Shown here one piece after another: positions 30,654-43,975 of a stretch of 64,000 nt of DNA. Position 1 is the stretch's first letter, and the number at the start of each line of letters is the position of its first letter. The position numbers were made by a program, and so were the translations under genes. The stretch is from Nannobrachium achirus (Eukaryota; Chordata; Actinopteri; Myctophiformes; Myctophidae). The notes below the pieces were generated by a model. The model was not told the origin of the DNA, ran no database searches, and saw only the letters and a program-made list of their open reading frames with translations. The DNA is taken from contig OY997639.1 in assembly GCA_963921795.1 (NCBI GenBank), positions 52,845,318 to 52,909,317 on the forward strand. The letters are read 5' to 3'.

Positions 30654-33170
30654 CTGCAGAAAGGAACACACAGGGACAGAGCACAGAGATTGTAGTGTGA
30701 CAGATGCTATGTCCAGTGAGAACAGTAGATTTGCACCCCCCCCCCCCTTTCCCTACCATTAGGGACATTCTTCAGTTTACAAAAGGAGATTAAAATAGGT
30801 TTAATAAAAAAAGTATAGCAGGATGGGATGGATACACTCACAAGAAAAAAGAAGAAAAGGAAATGGGCAAAGCTCTGAATGAACACACATGCCAGTATAT
30901 CTTATGACATCAAGCTTCAGCTATACTCCATCCAAAACGGTCACATGATAGGGTTGCCACCTGTCCCGTAAAATACGGAATTGCCTTTAATCATGCAAAC
31001 AGTTTTGAACCGATAGGGGACATGATTTGTTCATAAAAACAGCATCACATACATCACTGAATTTGAACATGAGAAAAGAGCCAGCTAATTTTGTTTGTGC
31101 AAAATGTGAGTGGGAAGAATCAATCACTTTTTGACAGTGTCAGTCAGAGGGTATGAATATAAACCAAACTATAATGAATGTATGATAGTTATGTTTTCTG
31201 TGACACATGCATGGTGGCCTGGTAGTCGGAAATGTCACCTGAAGAGCAAACACTCCTGAGTACCAACTGGTCTTTGAATCTCAAGCACTTGAATCCCAAA
31301 CTACAGTATGGAACAACTTATTCTGATCAATTAGATGTCCTGTCTGGTTGTTTATTTACTAGCAAATAAATGTAAATCTTGACCCCTGTCCACGAGTTAT
31401 AGATACACACAATTAATATGAATCAATAAAAATATAGTGCCCATGTGAAGAACAACTGAGCATATAACAATAAATACACTCTAACAATCTGGAAAACTGC
31501 CTTCTTCAATACCAAAAGTAAAATTGTGCCAAGAGATTGAATATACAGTATTTGTAGAGATATCTGACTGTGTATTGCAGCTAAGGCCAGGCCAGTCAGT
31601 GAGTACAGACAGAGTGGACTCACTCAATTCCTTATAACTGACTTGCTAATATGCCTATTACTAATATACCTATAAGCACACTGTTGACATAATATGTCCA
31701 GTGATGTAAAGTAAGTAACTAAGTACATTTATTTAAGTACTGTACTTAAGTACTAGCTTGAGGTATGTGTACTTTACATGAGTATTTCCAATTTCCACTA
31801 ATTCTACTCCAGTCTCTCCACTACATCTCGGATCCAAATATTCTACTTTTACTCCGCTGCATTTATTTTAAAACTTTAGTTCTAGTTACTTTGCAGATAT
31901 CAATTATATTACAAAACATACATAAACCCCCTGGTACTTTAAGTACATTTTGAGGGGTCCCTATGTTCCCCAAGTTCTATGTTGGCCAGGTTCTATGTTC
32001 CCCACCCACCCTCCCCACAAAAAGGTTCTATGTTCCCCGGTCAACCCAAAAAAAGATCTATTGTATATTCCCCACCAAAAACAAGTAGGCCTATATGTTC
32101 CCAACTCAAATGCAGGAAATGGTGGGACATCTGGGCACTAAGAACATGTGGGCAATCCTAATTTAAGTGCTCAGTTGCCCTGGTGCCCAGATGTCTCCAT
32201 CCCTAAGTGCCCACTCGTCTAGGTGCCCACTCGTCCAAATGCCCACATGTCTCTATTGCCCAGATGTCCAGGTGACAACTCGTCCAGATGCCCAGTCATA
32301 ACAAAAGTATGGTGTCCAGATGTCCCTAGTGCCCCCTGTCCCACTATTATCGTGTCCCCATTTCTCCCCATTATCGTGTCCTCCACTGGCTGTCAGTCAG
32401 TCTCTGTCTGTCTGTCAGTCAGTCAGGTCACATGTCACACTTTTCCCCTACTCATATCTCCGCAACCGCAACCGTTGGCCCTATCCATGCTAAACTTTGC
32501 ACACACCCCTCATTTCTCACATGGCCCTCTTCTAGCGCCACCATGAGGCCGATTCTTGCAAAACACATTTTTGGACACTGCTCCTACAGATTTTGCCCTA
32601 AAATCATGCAAAGCGGTGTAGCCTATACATGTGACCTGACGGTCGCATATCTCCCGATTAAGGAGTCTTTACGGGTAATTAGAAATGAATGTTTCCTGCA
32701 TTTTACATAGAACCTGGGGAACACAGGTACGGTCTCCATTTTGATGGCAACACTTTCATACTTTTACACATGTAAAAACATGTGTATTTCGATTGCAGTA
32801 TCGTTTTACATAAGTAATACATGTGAGTACTATTTCCACCACTGCACTGTTGACATGTCATGCAGTGCTAACTCATTCAGAATCCAATATATTAAGCAAG
32901 CATGTGAAACATAGCTAACGTTAACAAGCGATTTATAATATTGATACTACTAGATAGCTAGCAAAACAACTCAGATGTTGATCGATTGGTCTATTTTGAG
33001 AAGCCATCAGTCAACGTTAAGGTTTGCTAACTTAAAACATGATTTATAAACTGTGTTGTGCATTACCAACACGCTAACTGCCGTTAGCTACAACACGCTA
33101 ACGACGCCGTACTTACGTGTAGTGGAAACCCAAAAGTGGGGGTGGATCGCTTTCTCTTTTTAGGCGGAAT
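30564..33170 (-). CDS. azin1: azin1 upstream conserved coding region (non-AUG uORF, AUU start, PPW stall motif)
   Basis: Two 5' exons join into a 47-codon uORF: 33170-33117 (donor GTAAGT at 33116) and 30653-30564 (acceptor TTTCTGCAG). An in-frame TAG at 33182-33180 lies only four codons upstream of the ATT at 33170-33168, and there is no in-frame ATG. The ATT has A at -3. The peptide begins (I/M)PPKKRKRSTP and ends AEPPWDPS followed by TGA. In vertebrate AZIN1 mRNA the uCC is known to start at AUU and to carry a Pro-Pro-Trp motif at which ribosomes stall when polyamines are high; queuing then raises AUU initiation and shuts off the main ORF. The second uCC exon continues as 5'UTR to its donor at 30531. 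The main ATG lies in the next recognised exon at 26782, so the uORF is wholly upstream. The split by a 2.5-kb intron explains why an ORF scan does not show it. Confidence 0.88.
31698..32850. mobile_element. MITE-like block with TACTT termini containing a minisatellite
   Basis: The left end CCAGTGATGTAAAGTAAGTAAC and right end GAGTACTATTTCCACCACTG resemble inverted ends of a common fish element rich in AAGTACTTAAGTA. CACTGTTGACAT occurs just outside both ends. Inside is a degenerate tandem array (31955-32330). The block lies in the azin1 first intron. Confidence 0.45.
31955..32330. repeat. Degenerate minisatellites (TTCTATGTTCCCC and GTGCCCACTCGTC types)
   Basis: Imperfect repeats of GGTTCTATGTTCCCC (31962-32100) are followed by repeats of AGGTGCCCACTCGTCCA and CCAGATGTC (about 32165-32330) with roughly 20-25-base spacing. 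Confidence 0.6.
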
Positions 33171-33460
33171 TTTTGAAGACTAGTGTGATTTACTAAAGAA
33201 AATAAAGGCTAGCTGCCATGGACGGGACGACGTGTGGATCTTTATTGCCGGACGACGACGTGTTTTCGATGGAAGCTCCGCTGCATTTTCTGTTAGAGGA
33301 GGTTATTATCGTCGAGCTGGTCGCGCGCGCGGAGGTAACGGTCGGTTCGGCAGCAGAGAGAGCAGACACACAGAGAACGATGGGCGGGGCATGGAGCTGT
33401 CAAAGTCAAGAAAATGGTACTCTCGCGTTAATCTTGCCAAAGGTGGAGCCGGTAAATTTG
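33117..33460 (-). promoter_or_regulatory. azin1: azin1 first exon and GC-rich promoter region (5' limit not resolved)
   Basis: The first exon ends at 33117 with a perfect GTAAGT donor. Upstream (33200-33460) the DNA is CpG-rich with GGGCGG and CGCGCG runs, as expected for a housekeeping promoter. The start site cannot be fixed from sequence. A plus-strand ORF at 33218-33538 overlaps this GC-rich stretch and is not recognised. Confidence 0.5.
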
Positions 33461-33833
33461 CTTTGCAGTTTGCAAATCCGGTCTCAAGCGGATACGGAAG
33501 CGGTTTGTCGTGTATATGTGGAAAGTACTAAACAGTAGGCGGACTCTAGTCGGATCTGAGCACTGAACAGTAAAAGGTAACCAGGGTCCAGGGCTTGTCA
33601 TAGCTCTGGTCCATCCATCCATAGCGTCAGGAGTTATCCTTAACGCTATATGTCACCGATGATCCCTTGCGCCGCAGGAAAGGCTGCGGACTTGTCTGTA
33701 GTAAAAAATAAAAAAAAATAAAAACTACCATTTCACTAGATTAGGCACAACAACAAAGACGGCTTTAATAGGGAGCTGAAAGCCTTCTTTCCTTAGTGGG
33801 AACACTCCGCCCCCCCACTTCAGTCTAAAATAC

Positions 33834-33945
33834 TAGCCATAAATTATAACTACCAGGAGATATGTCGCTAATATTCGGACGTTGTGGCTGCACACAACGT
33901 CCGAATATTAGCGACATATCTCCTGGTTGTTATAATTTATGGCTA
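33834..33945. mobile_element. 112-bp almost perfect palindrome with 9-bp TSD (foldback MITE)
   Basis: Arms of 53 bases (TAGCCATAAATTATAAC... / ...GTTATAATTTATGGCTA) with about one mismatch and a 6-base loop. CTAAAATAC abuts both ends (33825-33833 and 33946-33954). A 9-bp duplication is the size made by Mutator-like transposases. Confidence 0.85.
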
Positions 33946-33954
33946 CTAAAATAC

Positions 33955-35720
33955 AATGTTTTTTTTGCCAGAAAAGAGAATATTTCACCTGAAGGCAAAA
34001 TCTGGTCAATGGACTTTTTCTTGACAATATTATAGGCTATATCAGTAGAGGGCGGTGTGGAATAGCTATAACCTCCGGTGAAGAGTTTTATTTTAAAAAG
34101 TGTATTTTAGACGTGATGTGGGGGGCTCAGAGTTTTCCCAATAAGGAAAGTAGGCTTTCAACACGATAGAACAGTCTTTGTTTGGTGAGTTGTGAAAGTG
34201 TATTTTTTATTTTTTACTACACTAGAGGCTGAGCAGCCTGGCTACCGCGGCTGTGAGCGCAAGGGCTCGTCGTCGCGTTAAAGGAGAACCGCTATGGTCC
34301 AGAGCTAGGCATTCCCACAAGTACTGCGGAAAACCTTTAGTGATGTGATGGAATAAGCTTTAGTCCATTTGTACAAAAAGAAAGAACATCCTATGGTTGT
34401 ACATAGGGTTTTATACATTTCCATAGAATTATTATTACTATTTACCCTTATTATTATTATATTATTATATTACTATTATTAGGCTATAGGGTTAGACTAG
34501 GCTCCAGATTTTATTTTCTTCTGGCTCCCAGCACCTGCGTTTAACCTACATTTCATTCCTGAAAAGCTTAAATGGGAATGCCAACAGAAATAGTAGCTAC
34601 TTTCACAACCATTCTTCTGTCAGCATTAAAAATGTTATGTTAAAATGTCCAAGGTTTCTTTTCATGAATGACAATAATATGACATGAATATTGAATAATA
34701 ATAACATAAAATATATAAAATATCTTATCTAGGCTATCTGAATAAACATCAGGCTTTCTCGTAGTTAGTGATGACTCAATTCACCATTATGATATAGTTT
34801 GACAGTTTATTTATCTATGACCCTAGAATACTATTTCTATGCATTTGATGTATTAATACTACCTTGTGTTTTCCTTGCTTCCTTCCTTACTAGTCAATCC
34901 TAAATTATAAATTGTGACGAAAACATTCATTGTTAATTTTCAAATAGCAATTGAAAAAGTTCCAGGTAAGTGAATTCTGTAGGTATACAATACAAATACA
35001 TATAAATAAATTACCTTGGTTATATCCTCATTGTATTTCTCATGCCTCTGCAATAATGTCAGAATTCTGTCCAGAAATGATCATCAAAACAAAGCAAAGC
35101 AATAATCACTCAAGAAGCAAGAACATTGCCAGTATTTATCTTCAAGTTCAAGCTCAAACTGGATTTGACGTCCTTTGCCCTTGTGAGTTTGAGAAGTTTG
35201 CTTGCCACTGAAGAAGCAGGGGGGGAGGGGGGGCATTTCCACAGGTCTCCCTCCTTGCTATTGGAGGAGGAGGGGGCCAAGGAGAGTGGAAAGTACAACA
35301 ATTAGTTTACTCAAATAGGCTATACTGTAAGTACAATTTCAAGGTACTTTCATTGTTTTATATTGTATAGGCCTACTCCTATACCCCACAAGCACATCTC
35401 AGACGCAAATATTGTACTTATTCCACTACGATTATTGGCAAGTTTAAACAATAACATGCACATTTACTGATCAATTGTGATGTATTATTAGTAAAGCAAC
35501 CCAGCAGCACAGAAAGTAGCCTAACAAAATCAGCCCCACCTTTACAAAATAGGACATTCTACATAATAATGACTTCTATGTTTTGGTACTGTCTGTATCT
35601 TCTGTACGTATATGTTATACTCTTGTACTGTTACTCAAGTACATTTTTGAATGGAGGTCGTTTCCTAAATCTATCTATCTATGGGACATACAGTACATAT
35701 GTACCTAAGTACATACGCGC
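33955..35720. other. Intergenic DNA between azin1 and atp6v1c1
   Basis: AT-rich DNA without supported genes. The TTAT/ATTATT repeats near 34440 are simple-sequence. A fragment with AAGTACAATTTCAAGGTACTT near 35330 resembles the TACTT-ended MITE family. Confidence 0.4.
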
Positions 35721-35722
35721 GT

Positions 35723-35833
<111 letters not shown>

Positions 35834-35839
35834 CAGATC

Positions 35840-37820
35840 ATTAGACTCCAGACAGTATTGACTATCTTGTCCACAAAGGCACTTGTCAGCTGCCCCTGCT
35901 TCGTGCATGGGGTTAATGTCCATTTTCTGTACTGGATGTTCCATTTGTTCAGAGAGACTATTGTTGTCAAGGAACAGTATTGGAATGGATAGTTTCTGAC
36001 AAAAATACCATTTGCAGTCAAATGGTATGTGTTTGTGAAGATGTATATAAATCCTTCACCATGTCAGATGAGCTATGGGTACAGCTAAGGGAAGAAATAC
36101 ACAATGGAGCGGTTTGTTTTGCCCATAAAAGTATTGCTTATGGTCCATTGTAAAGACTTGAGAGGGAAAGTTTCTCCCCTGGACCACAACACAAAAGCTG
36201 TTCCGAGTTTTGTGTCTGTGCTCTCCAACTGTAAATGAGAGTGTATATGTGAGCCTATAATCACACATAACATCTAAAGTGACTTCCAGTGAAGCACAAT
36301 GTTTGATTCCCATTGTTTAGATCATAATAGCCACCACAGCCACTGGGTACATGATGCTCAGACGTGTCTGTGTACCGCCCACCGTGAGGGAACACACTCC
36401 AGTGACTGCATTGTGCAGCAGGAATTCTCATTTGCAAACATTGAAAACAGATTACATCAACAGCCTCAGAAAGGCATTGAGATGCTGGGTGAGAGACTCA
36501 GTCTGACCAAAAGTGTTTAGCCAACAATTTAGAAGAAATGGCCAAACTGCTGGTCTGCAACAACTGTCAGTTATTTAAAATCCAAACTGAAAACATTACT
36601 GTTTACCTCTGACTTTTACTGAGGTGCATCTAACTTGGCCAGTCACTCATATTTCAGACAGCTCATTTTAGTTAGCTGTCATGGAGGTGTGTGAATGGGT
36701 TAAGCTCACCATTAATTATTCTCTGTGTTACCCAATGGGTGTTAGTGTTCAGCTTGTTGTTAATGCACAGGGTGGTCATACTCTGGTGTTCCAGCTCTTT
36801 TTTATTTGCCAAAGAATGCTGCTAAGTAAAAAGAAGTCTTTGCTTAGACTGAGCTGAATGTTAATCAGGGTTAAATAAAGACTTTGGCTGAGTGATTCCA
36901 ACAAATGCTTGAAAGTGAAATCCCCCAAAATCCCTCTGTGTTTGATTTGAAGATTATTTTCCACCGACATTATTATTTATAGGCTATCATTTTCAAATAA
37001 TTTGTAATTTAAAAATATAAAATCACAAAACACAAAATCACGAACAGTTAAGCAGAGAAATTGTCTCTACTTTGGCTCAAAAATATGTCTTACTACTGGA
37101 AATAAATGATCTTGTTTTCTAGATATGAAAGGGGTTTCCCAGTACATGTCACTGTCTGGAACAATAGTATTAAAGTTGTTGAGAGATAGAGTACACCTGA
37201 AATGAACTTCAAACAATGACACATATCTTAAAAATGTCCCACCTCTAACCTCTCTGTCCCTTTCTGCAGAAACTGATGACTGAAAAATGAAACATGATAA
37301 GCTCATAACATTTGTCGATGTCAGTTGCCAAGGTCATTGTAGATGGTTTAATATAAGAGCAAATAATTTATGATCTGGAAGATCCCATAATTTAAACAAA
37401 ACATCGACCACATTTTGTACAGTGTTTTCCTATGTTTTCCAAGTAATTAAAACACTGAGTATGCTTGAATGTCCACGTGTGTTTTGGAGCTAATAGGTCA
37501 TACAGACTGAGATTAACTACTGTTGGTGGTTTACATGTGATATGCAAAATGATACAGTAGTAGAGCATTATAAGAGAGCACCATCCTTAGCATGCACATA
37601 GAAACAAACACATTTAACAACAAATTAGTGTTTCATTGTCCTGGTCAGTAATGGAAAGAGTGCAGTTACATTTTTGGAAAAAGAAAGTTGACTGCAAGAT
37701 ACTGTCTAAAATTACGTAATAATAACCTAATAATAATAATTATAATAATATTTTATTTATTACATGCACAGTATCATTCTTCTATTGTCTGTCTTCTGTC
37801 AAATTCTTTGAGGCTTTTAC
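35840..37820. other. Intergenic DNA, nothing recognised
   Basis: No exon, RNA gene or repeat boundary could be supported. Confidence 0.45.
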
Positions 37821-37824
37821 CCGT

Positions 37825-37925
37825 TGATTGATTGATTGATTGAATACTTTTTAGCAGTTTGCATAGGAAAAGCACAGGATAGTACAGTTCAGATACAAGG
37901 TCTACTATATAGGATTTAAACCCAA
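37825..37925 (-). mobile_element. Short LINE 3'-end copy with TTGA tail
   Basis: TTGATTGATTGATTGATTGAATAC followed by TTTTTAGCAGTTTGCATAGGAAAA and CAGTTCAGATACAAGGTCTAC, the same 3'UTR as at 11507 and 53490, here only about 100 bp long. Confidence 0.6.
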
Positions 37926-38954
37926 GAAATGGCTTGTTTACATTGTGGGGTCCTTTGTACTCAATTCATTGAGTAGCTCTTTGTGTAATTATCATTGTTA
38001 TTATATAACAGTCATAGTTGAAAACGGGTACAAATGTCTCTCTTTAAATGCATATTATCAGAGAACTTTTAAGGTGTTTTGTAGTTGGACAGACAGAATG
38101 TTAACTTTTAGGCGGTTGGGTCAGAGCTAGGGGATTGCATCCATCAGGTTTAAACTCCAGTCCCAGGCTGTCATATTTGATACAGAAGAATGAAAACAAC
38201 TTACTTGCCCACTATTCCACTCGTTATAGCTAATTAAACAGATTTACCAGCAGACTGTCTCAATAGGCAGTGTGCTCTGTGTCTGATTGTGGCCTGATAA
38301 CGTCCCAAGCAGCAGACATGGCCCATTTCCAGCCATGGGCAAACTCACCCTGATGTTTGATCTCTAGGGTCGGCTCCAGGCAGACCAAGCATTGTGTCCC
38401 AAACAATGAACCCCAGACCCACTGAACTATAAACATGTCCCTTTGGGGGCGTTTTCCTAGAATTCTGTGTAGGAGACACCCAGAGTCAGGAAACCTGGAC
38501 CTGGCGTTTCCAAATTTAGAAACACAAATGCCTCCTGCTGCTGACTGGGCATTCAAGACTGTCTGTGTCCTTCTGTAATAGGGAAATAATGCTAATGGAA
38601 TGTTGATAAAACAACGGACTGCCACTCAAAATCAGGGTGGAGGTCCATGTCTCTCGAGTTCAGGAAGTGTAAAATCCACTGCAGTTTTATCCGAATTGAT
38701 TGATAGGAGAAAGATTACCCCCTATTCATTATATTCACACAGCTGCTACATACAAATGTTAGTATATTATTCAATGTCTTGTCCATTGAATATAAATATT
38801 TTTCTGTCAAAAGTGCCCCATGGCAGTCAGAGCAGTGCTGAGCAGACTGCAGACCAGGCAACTGTGCTTATGTGTGCTGCAATCCCCACCCCCACCAGAG
38901 ATTGTCGCTATGTGAGATTTTTCCAGTGAGCAAAGCTACAGGCCTTCCTGTCAG

Positions 38955-39419
<465 letters not shown>

Positions 39420-39420
<1 letters not shown>

Positions 39421-39576
39421 TGCTTCCTGTTACTGGCAGATCAGCTGACTGATGATGCTGCTGTCAGTCAGGAGACCTCACTGTACTGAATGGCAACTAT
39501 GAAAACGATCACACCATAACAAACGGCATAATAATATAATTCCGTGCAGAATTGTCGCAGCAGTGTTTATATCCTG
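39420..39576 (+). other. atp6v1c1: Candidate non-coding first exon of atp6v1c1
   Basis: A strong donor (CTG|GTAAGTAC) at 39577 sits about 460 bases upstream of the acceptor at 40034 that opens the ATG exon. No coding potential is needed here. The 5' limit and start site are guesses. Confidence 0.35.
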
Positions 39577-40052
39577 GTAAGTACAAGGTTGTTAAACAAC
39601 AGTAACCACCCCATGTTAATATTTCTAGCGAAGCTAACAAGCTAACGTCAGCTAATCCTTGATGGCTGTTGTGTTACAATACTGTTTTGCCAGTTCTAGT
39701 TGTATTGAGCGCATAAGTGCCGCGTATATCTACCTATGATAGCCTATATAATATCATAACATTACACACGGAGGTATTAGCCAAACCTCATAATGATTTA
39801 ATGTTACACAGAATGGGTATTGTTATCGATACTGTTGCCAGAAGCATCATGACATATTGTCTCGGGTTCATGCATGATTAACACTATATGAATATTAATC
39901 TGCGACCACCACAAGATGGTTAATGGCTTCGCTGATTTTATGGTTACTTCATTTGAACTTTTGAGAGCTCAGCAGTTAGTTAGTTGTACTTGTTTCAAAT
40001 CCTGCTTTTCTTGTGCCAGTATTTCAATTCGTAGTTGAGAGCTACTGTAACC

Positions 40053-41865
40053 ATGACAGAGTTCTGGTTGATCTCAGCGCCTGGAGAGAAGACCTGCCAG
40101 CAGACATGGGACAACATGATGGTGGCCACCACGCGCACCAACAACTTGTCCACCAACAACAAGTTCAACATCCCAGACCTCAAGGTTAACACAAATTTAT
40201 GTAGCTTATTAGAAAATAGTTTTTTTTCTCACCTAAGATATAGATACTTTCTACTGCTATTACTATGTAATATGAATGATGTAAATGTAATAAACCAAAT
40301 AGTCCTCATAAAGGTTTTTGAATTAGGGTCCAAATGCTTTATCCAGTTAACCACTCACCTTCACGATTCCACCGTCAAGAGTAGGCTGACTGTGTGAATG
40401 GGAAGTCGTTTTTAAAGAAATGTGACGCTTGCATCCTGATATGGTGGTTATGGCGATGCTTTCATCTGTTTAGTTGCTCAGCTAGGCTGTATTGGCCTTT
40501 CCCCCTGTGCTGCAAGGTGAAGCAACCCCACTGACCTGTCTGCCACATGGGGCTGTAATGTTCCCCTGGAACTGTTAGCAACGCATGAGGGGCTCCCAAC
40601 AAAAGAGGCGCCATCCTAAGCACATATGGCCCCTGGATGTCACTGCGGGAGGATTTAAACCCCAGATGTCACTGTTTAAACACCGCCTGAATGAATTCAA
40701 AAAGAGCCCAATCTCTGGATTTGTGATCCAAAAGTGCTGATGTGTATGAATTTTGTGCTCAAAACAGGTGGGGACACTAGATGTCTTGGTGGGACTGTCA
40801 GATGAGCTGGCCAAGCTAGACTCCTTTGTTGAAAGGTATGCCACAGTTTTAACTAGTTTTATAGTTACCAACGAATGCTAGATTTTAGGGTCTAATGTTG
40901 TCCTTGTCCTAGAGACATTCAATATTTTATATTAAAAAGCCCCTCGAAATCAATTGGAAAAACTTAGATTTGATTTAAGTTTCTATTTGAGAACATACAT
41001 TTTTAATAGATATATAAAAAAATGTATTGGTCTAACAAAAAGATGCCTACTATAATCTGTGTAGCCGTACTGTTCCCTAATCGTTTCCCCTCTACCTTAT
41101 TACAATGAGGAATTTCACACAGGACTGGGCCTCTTGGCCTTTCTGCAATTTTAGCAATTTACAGTTGGGTGAGACACTAGCATCTCTTTCTTTAGTCATA
41201 AGTAAGCCTGATGACTTACGTGCCGCTGGTGTGTTTGAAGAAGTTATTTATAATCTTTTGGAAAAAGCTAACGTCCAAAACTCACACATAGTCACTGACT
41301 GGCTATACCCGGCTTTGCTTCCTCTGTGGGCATTTCAGAGACTGTGAGAAAGGCCAATATTACAACATGGTTTCACTTCACAGTTAGCCAAGTTGTTTTT
41401 GAAAGTGCCTTGTTCAGAATCTGTGGATGGGCTACAGTAAGTGTCCTAAATTAGATCCACACTTTTTTATTGCCCTTCGTTTGTACACTATTCTGGACTT
41501 ATTTAATTCCTTCTCGTAAATTAAACACAATCATGTTTAAACTGTGCCAGACTCATGCCTAATATTCACCTAGTCATACTGTTTGCATAAATTGTGGCAT
41601 GCGGAAAACATCAAATACATATTTCCCTTGCTTTGTCAGTGTAGGTACAGTTCTGCTTTGCTGCGCTGAACAGTGTGCTGTCCTGAAAATGTGGAACTAT
41701 GAAAGTATGATATATAAATGAATTCCCTCGGCAGCAATGTGCGAGTCCTTTTGATGAGTGCGTGTGAGGGTTCATGTGAGTTGTGCATGTTTGCGAGCCT
41801 TTGAGTGTGTGTTTGCTTTGTACTGAGAACGACTGTGTGGCTGCTCAGTGTATGTGTTTGTATTC

Positions 41866-41934
<69 letters not shown>

Positions 41935-43856
41935 CGTGTGCGTGTGCGTGTGCGTGTGCGGGGGGGGGGGGGGGTCTTGCAATGATTGGCTACCTTCCTG
42001 GCTGTTCAGTGTGTGTGCGTGTGCGTGTGTGTGAGTGCTCGTTTGTGTACTCTTGTATGGTTTGTGCTATGTTGGAGTGTTTTGATGTGCCCTGGCTGTT
42101 CACAGTGTGGTGAAGAAGGTTGCTCAGTACATGGCCGACGTGTTGGAGGACAGCCGAGACAAAGTACAGGAGAACCTGCTGGCCAATGGAGGTAGAATGA
42201 TAGTTAAAAATGTCTTTCCCTTATTCAGTAAAAAAAAAACTATTCAAGATTATCATCAAATATCTTTAAATTAAGTATTGTACTTAAGCAATTTCAACCT
42301 GGTGTTCCTATTTTTGGAATGACAGGTGAAAAAAAAAATTAAATCTAAAAACTCAAACTTGTGAGCTTGTGGATCGGCTATTTTCATCATACAACACCTT
42401 CATATGGCAATGTTTCATTCTAGTGGATATGACTTTGTCTTTGGTTGTGTATGAATTATAATATGTAATACATGCTTACTATTACAATTATAATATTCAA
42501 ACACAATATGCAGATTAAAGTGATGTTATTTTGAGGGGGCCAGATAGCAATGTGATATTTTAGTTGTAGATGCAAGCATTGTAGTATGGTATACAGTTTT
42601 AACAGTTTGCATGTTTTGTTGTCTTTTCCAGTTGATCTTGTAACCTATATCACAAGGTTCCAGTGGGACATGGCAAAATATCCCATCAAACAGTCACTCA
42701 AAAACATCTCTGAAATCATCTCAAAGGTATGCGTGTCATTTAATTGGACCAATATTTAGTACTTTGAAATCTGGGGCCCATCTCAAAATGCAGAATTAAG
42801 ACATCCAGGACTTAAGTCAGTGCATCCTGCCTTATATGGTTGTACACTTAGGCCAAACCAGGTAGAGGAGGTAGAACGAGGATTCTGAAAAGGAGATGTG
42901 CTAAAGGAACTAAAGAAAATATATAACAATAACAAATAATTAGAGTTAGACTGAATGTGTAAAGATAGACTGAATGTTAGATAGCCCAAAACTATACCTT
43001 TGGTTGTGTATGGTGAATTATACGCTGGGGCGGCAGTGGCTCCACCCTGGGTTAGTGTATTGCTCCTAGGTGACCAGGTTGGTTTCCTCTGCCATCTGTG
43101 TGTGAATGGGTAAATGTACTTCACATTGTAAAGTTGTTTGGAGCTCTTATAGTTTCATAAAAATCTATTTCAATAGATCACACGATGCAGCTACACAGAC
43201 TATTGGTATCTCCGCACAATCAATTTTGCACCAACAAAATGTAATTCCTCAGGATAGATTTATGGCCTAAAGAATCAACATTGTCTAGTCAATAATTCAA
43301 CAAAAATATATAGCCACAGTTTAAATAATAACAGTAACCACATTAACATGATAACTGGCTAAGTTAAGCTGGCTGCTAGATCACTTTGATTTCATGAAAT
43401 CGAGTAATGTATAAACGTAGCCAGGATAAGTGGTAAATCACAGCTTAATCTGCTATCTAGGTTTTGTGAAATGGGGCCCCAGGCCTTGGATAGTTTTGTA
43501 AAAGGTTTTAAGTTATGTCAATGTGTTCCTTTAATCAAGTCACCTTATTTTTGGCAGCAAGTAACCCAGATTGACAATGACCTGAAGGCCAGAGCATCAG
43601 CTTATAACAACCTTAAAGGAAACCTTCAAAACCTGGAAAGGAAGAATGCGTGAGTACTTTGTATTTTGTCCTGCATCTGTCTGTAGTATGACAAATTAAT
43701 ACAAGCTTGGGACTAGACTAGAGGGCCATGGTCATTTAAAATCTATGGACCAATTGGTAAAATCTATTTGGGAAAGTGAACAGGGGCTTGAATAATTACT
43801 GTCTTTTATGCATGGTATGAATTATGAAACCTTGAAAGGCTGGATGTTTCAGGACA

Positions 43857-43900
<44 letters not shown>

Positions 43901-43904
43901 GCGT

Positions 43905-43975
<71 letters not shown>

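Noticed and set aside
33218-33538. 106-codon plus-strand ORF in the GC-rich azin1 promoter region
   Set aside because: No family motif, and an overlapping frame is open over the same DNA, as expected by chance in GC-rich sequence. The opposite strand is explained by the azin1 leader.
38260-38625. 121-codon minus-strand ORF upstream of atp6v1c1
   Set aside because: No recognisable motif, no splice or poly(A) context, irregular composition.
41105-41347. 80-codon ORF in an atp6v1c1 intron
   Set aside because: The sequence looks protein-like but matches nothing I know, and the atp6v1c1 exons on both sides already join in frame.
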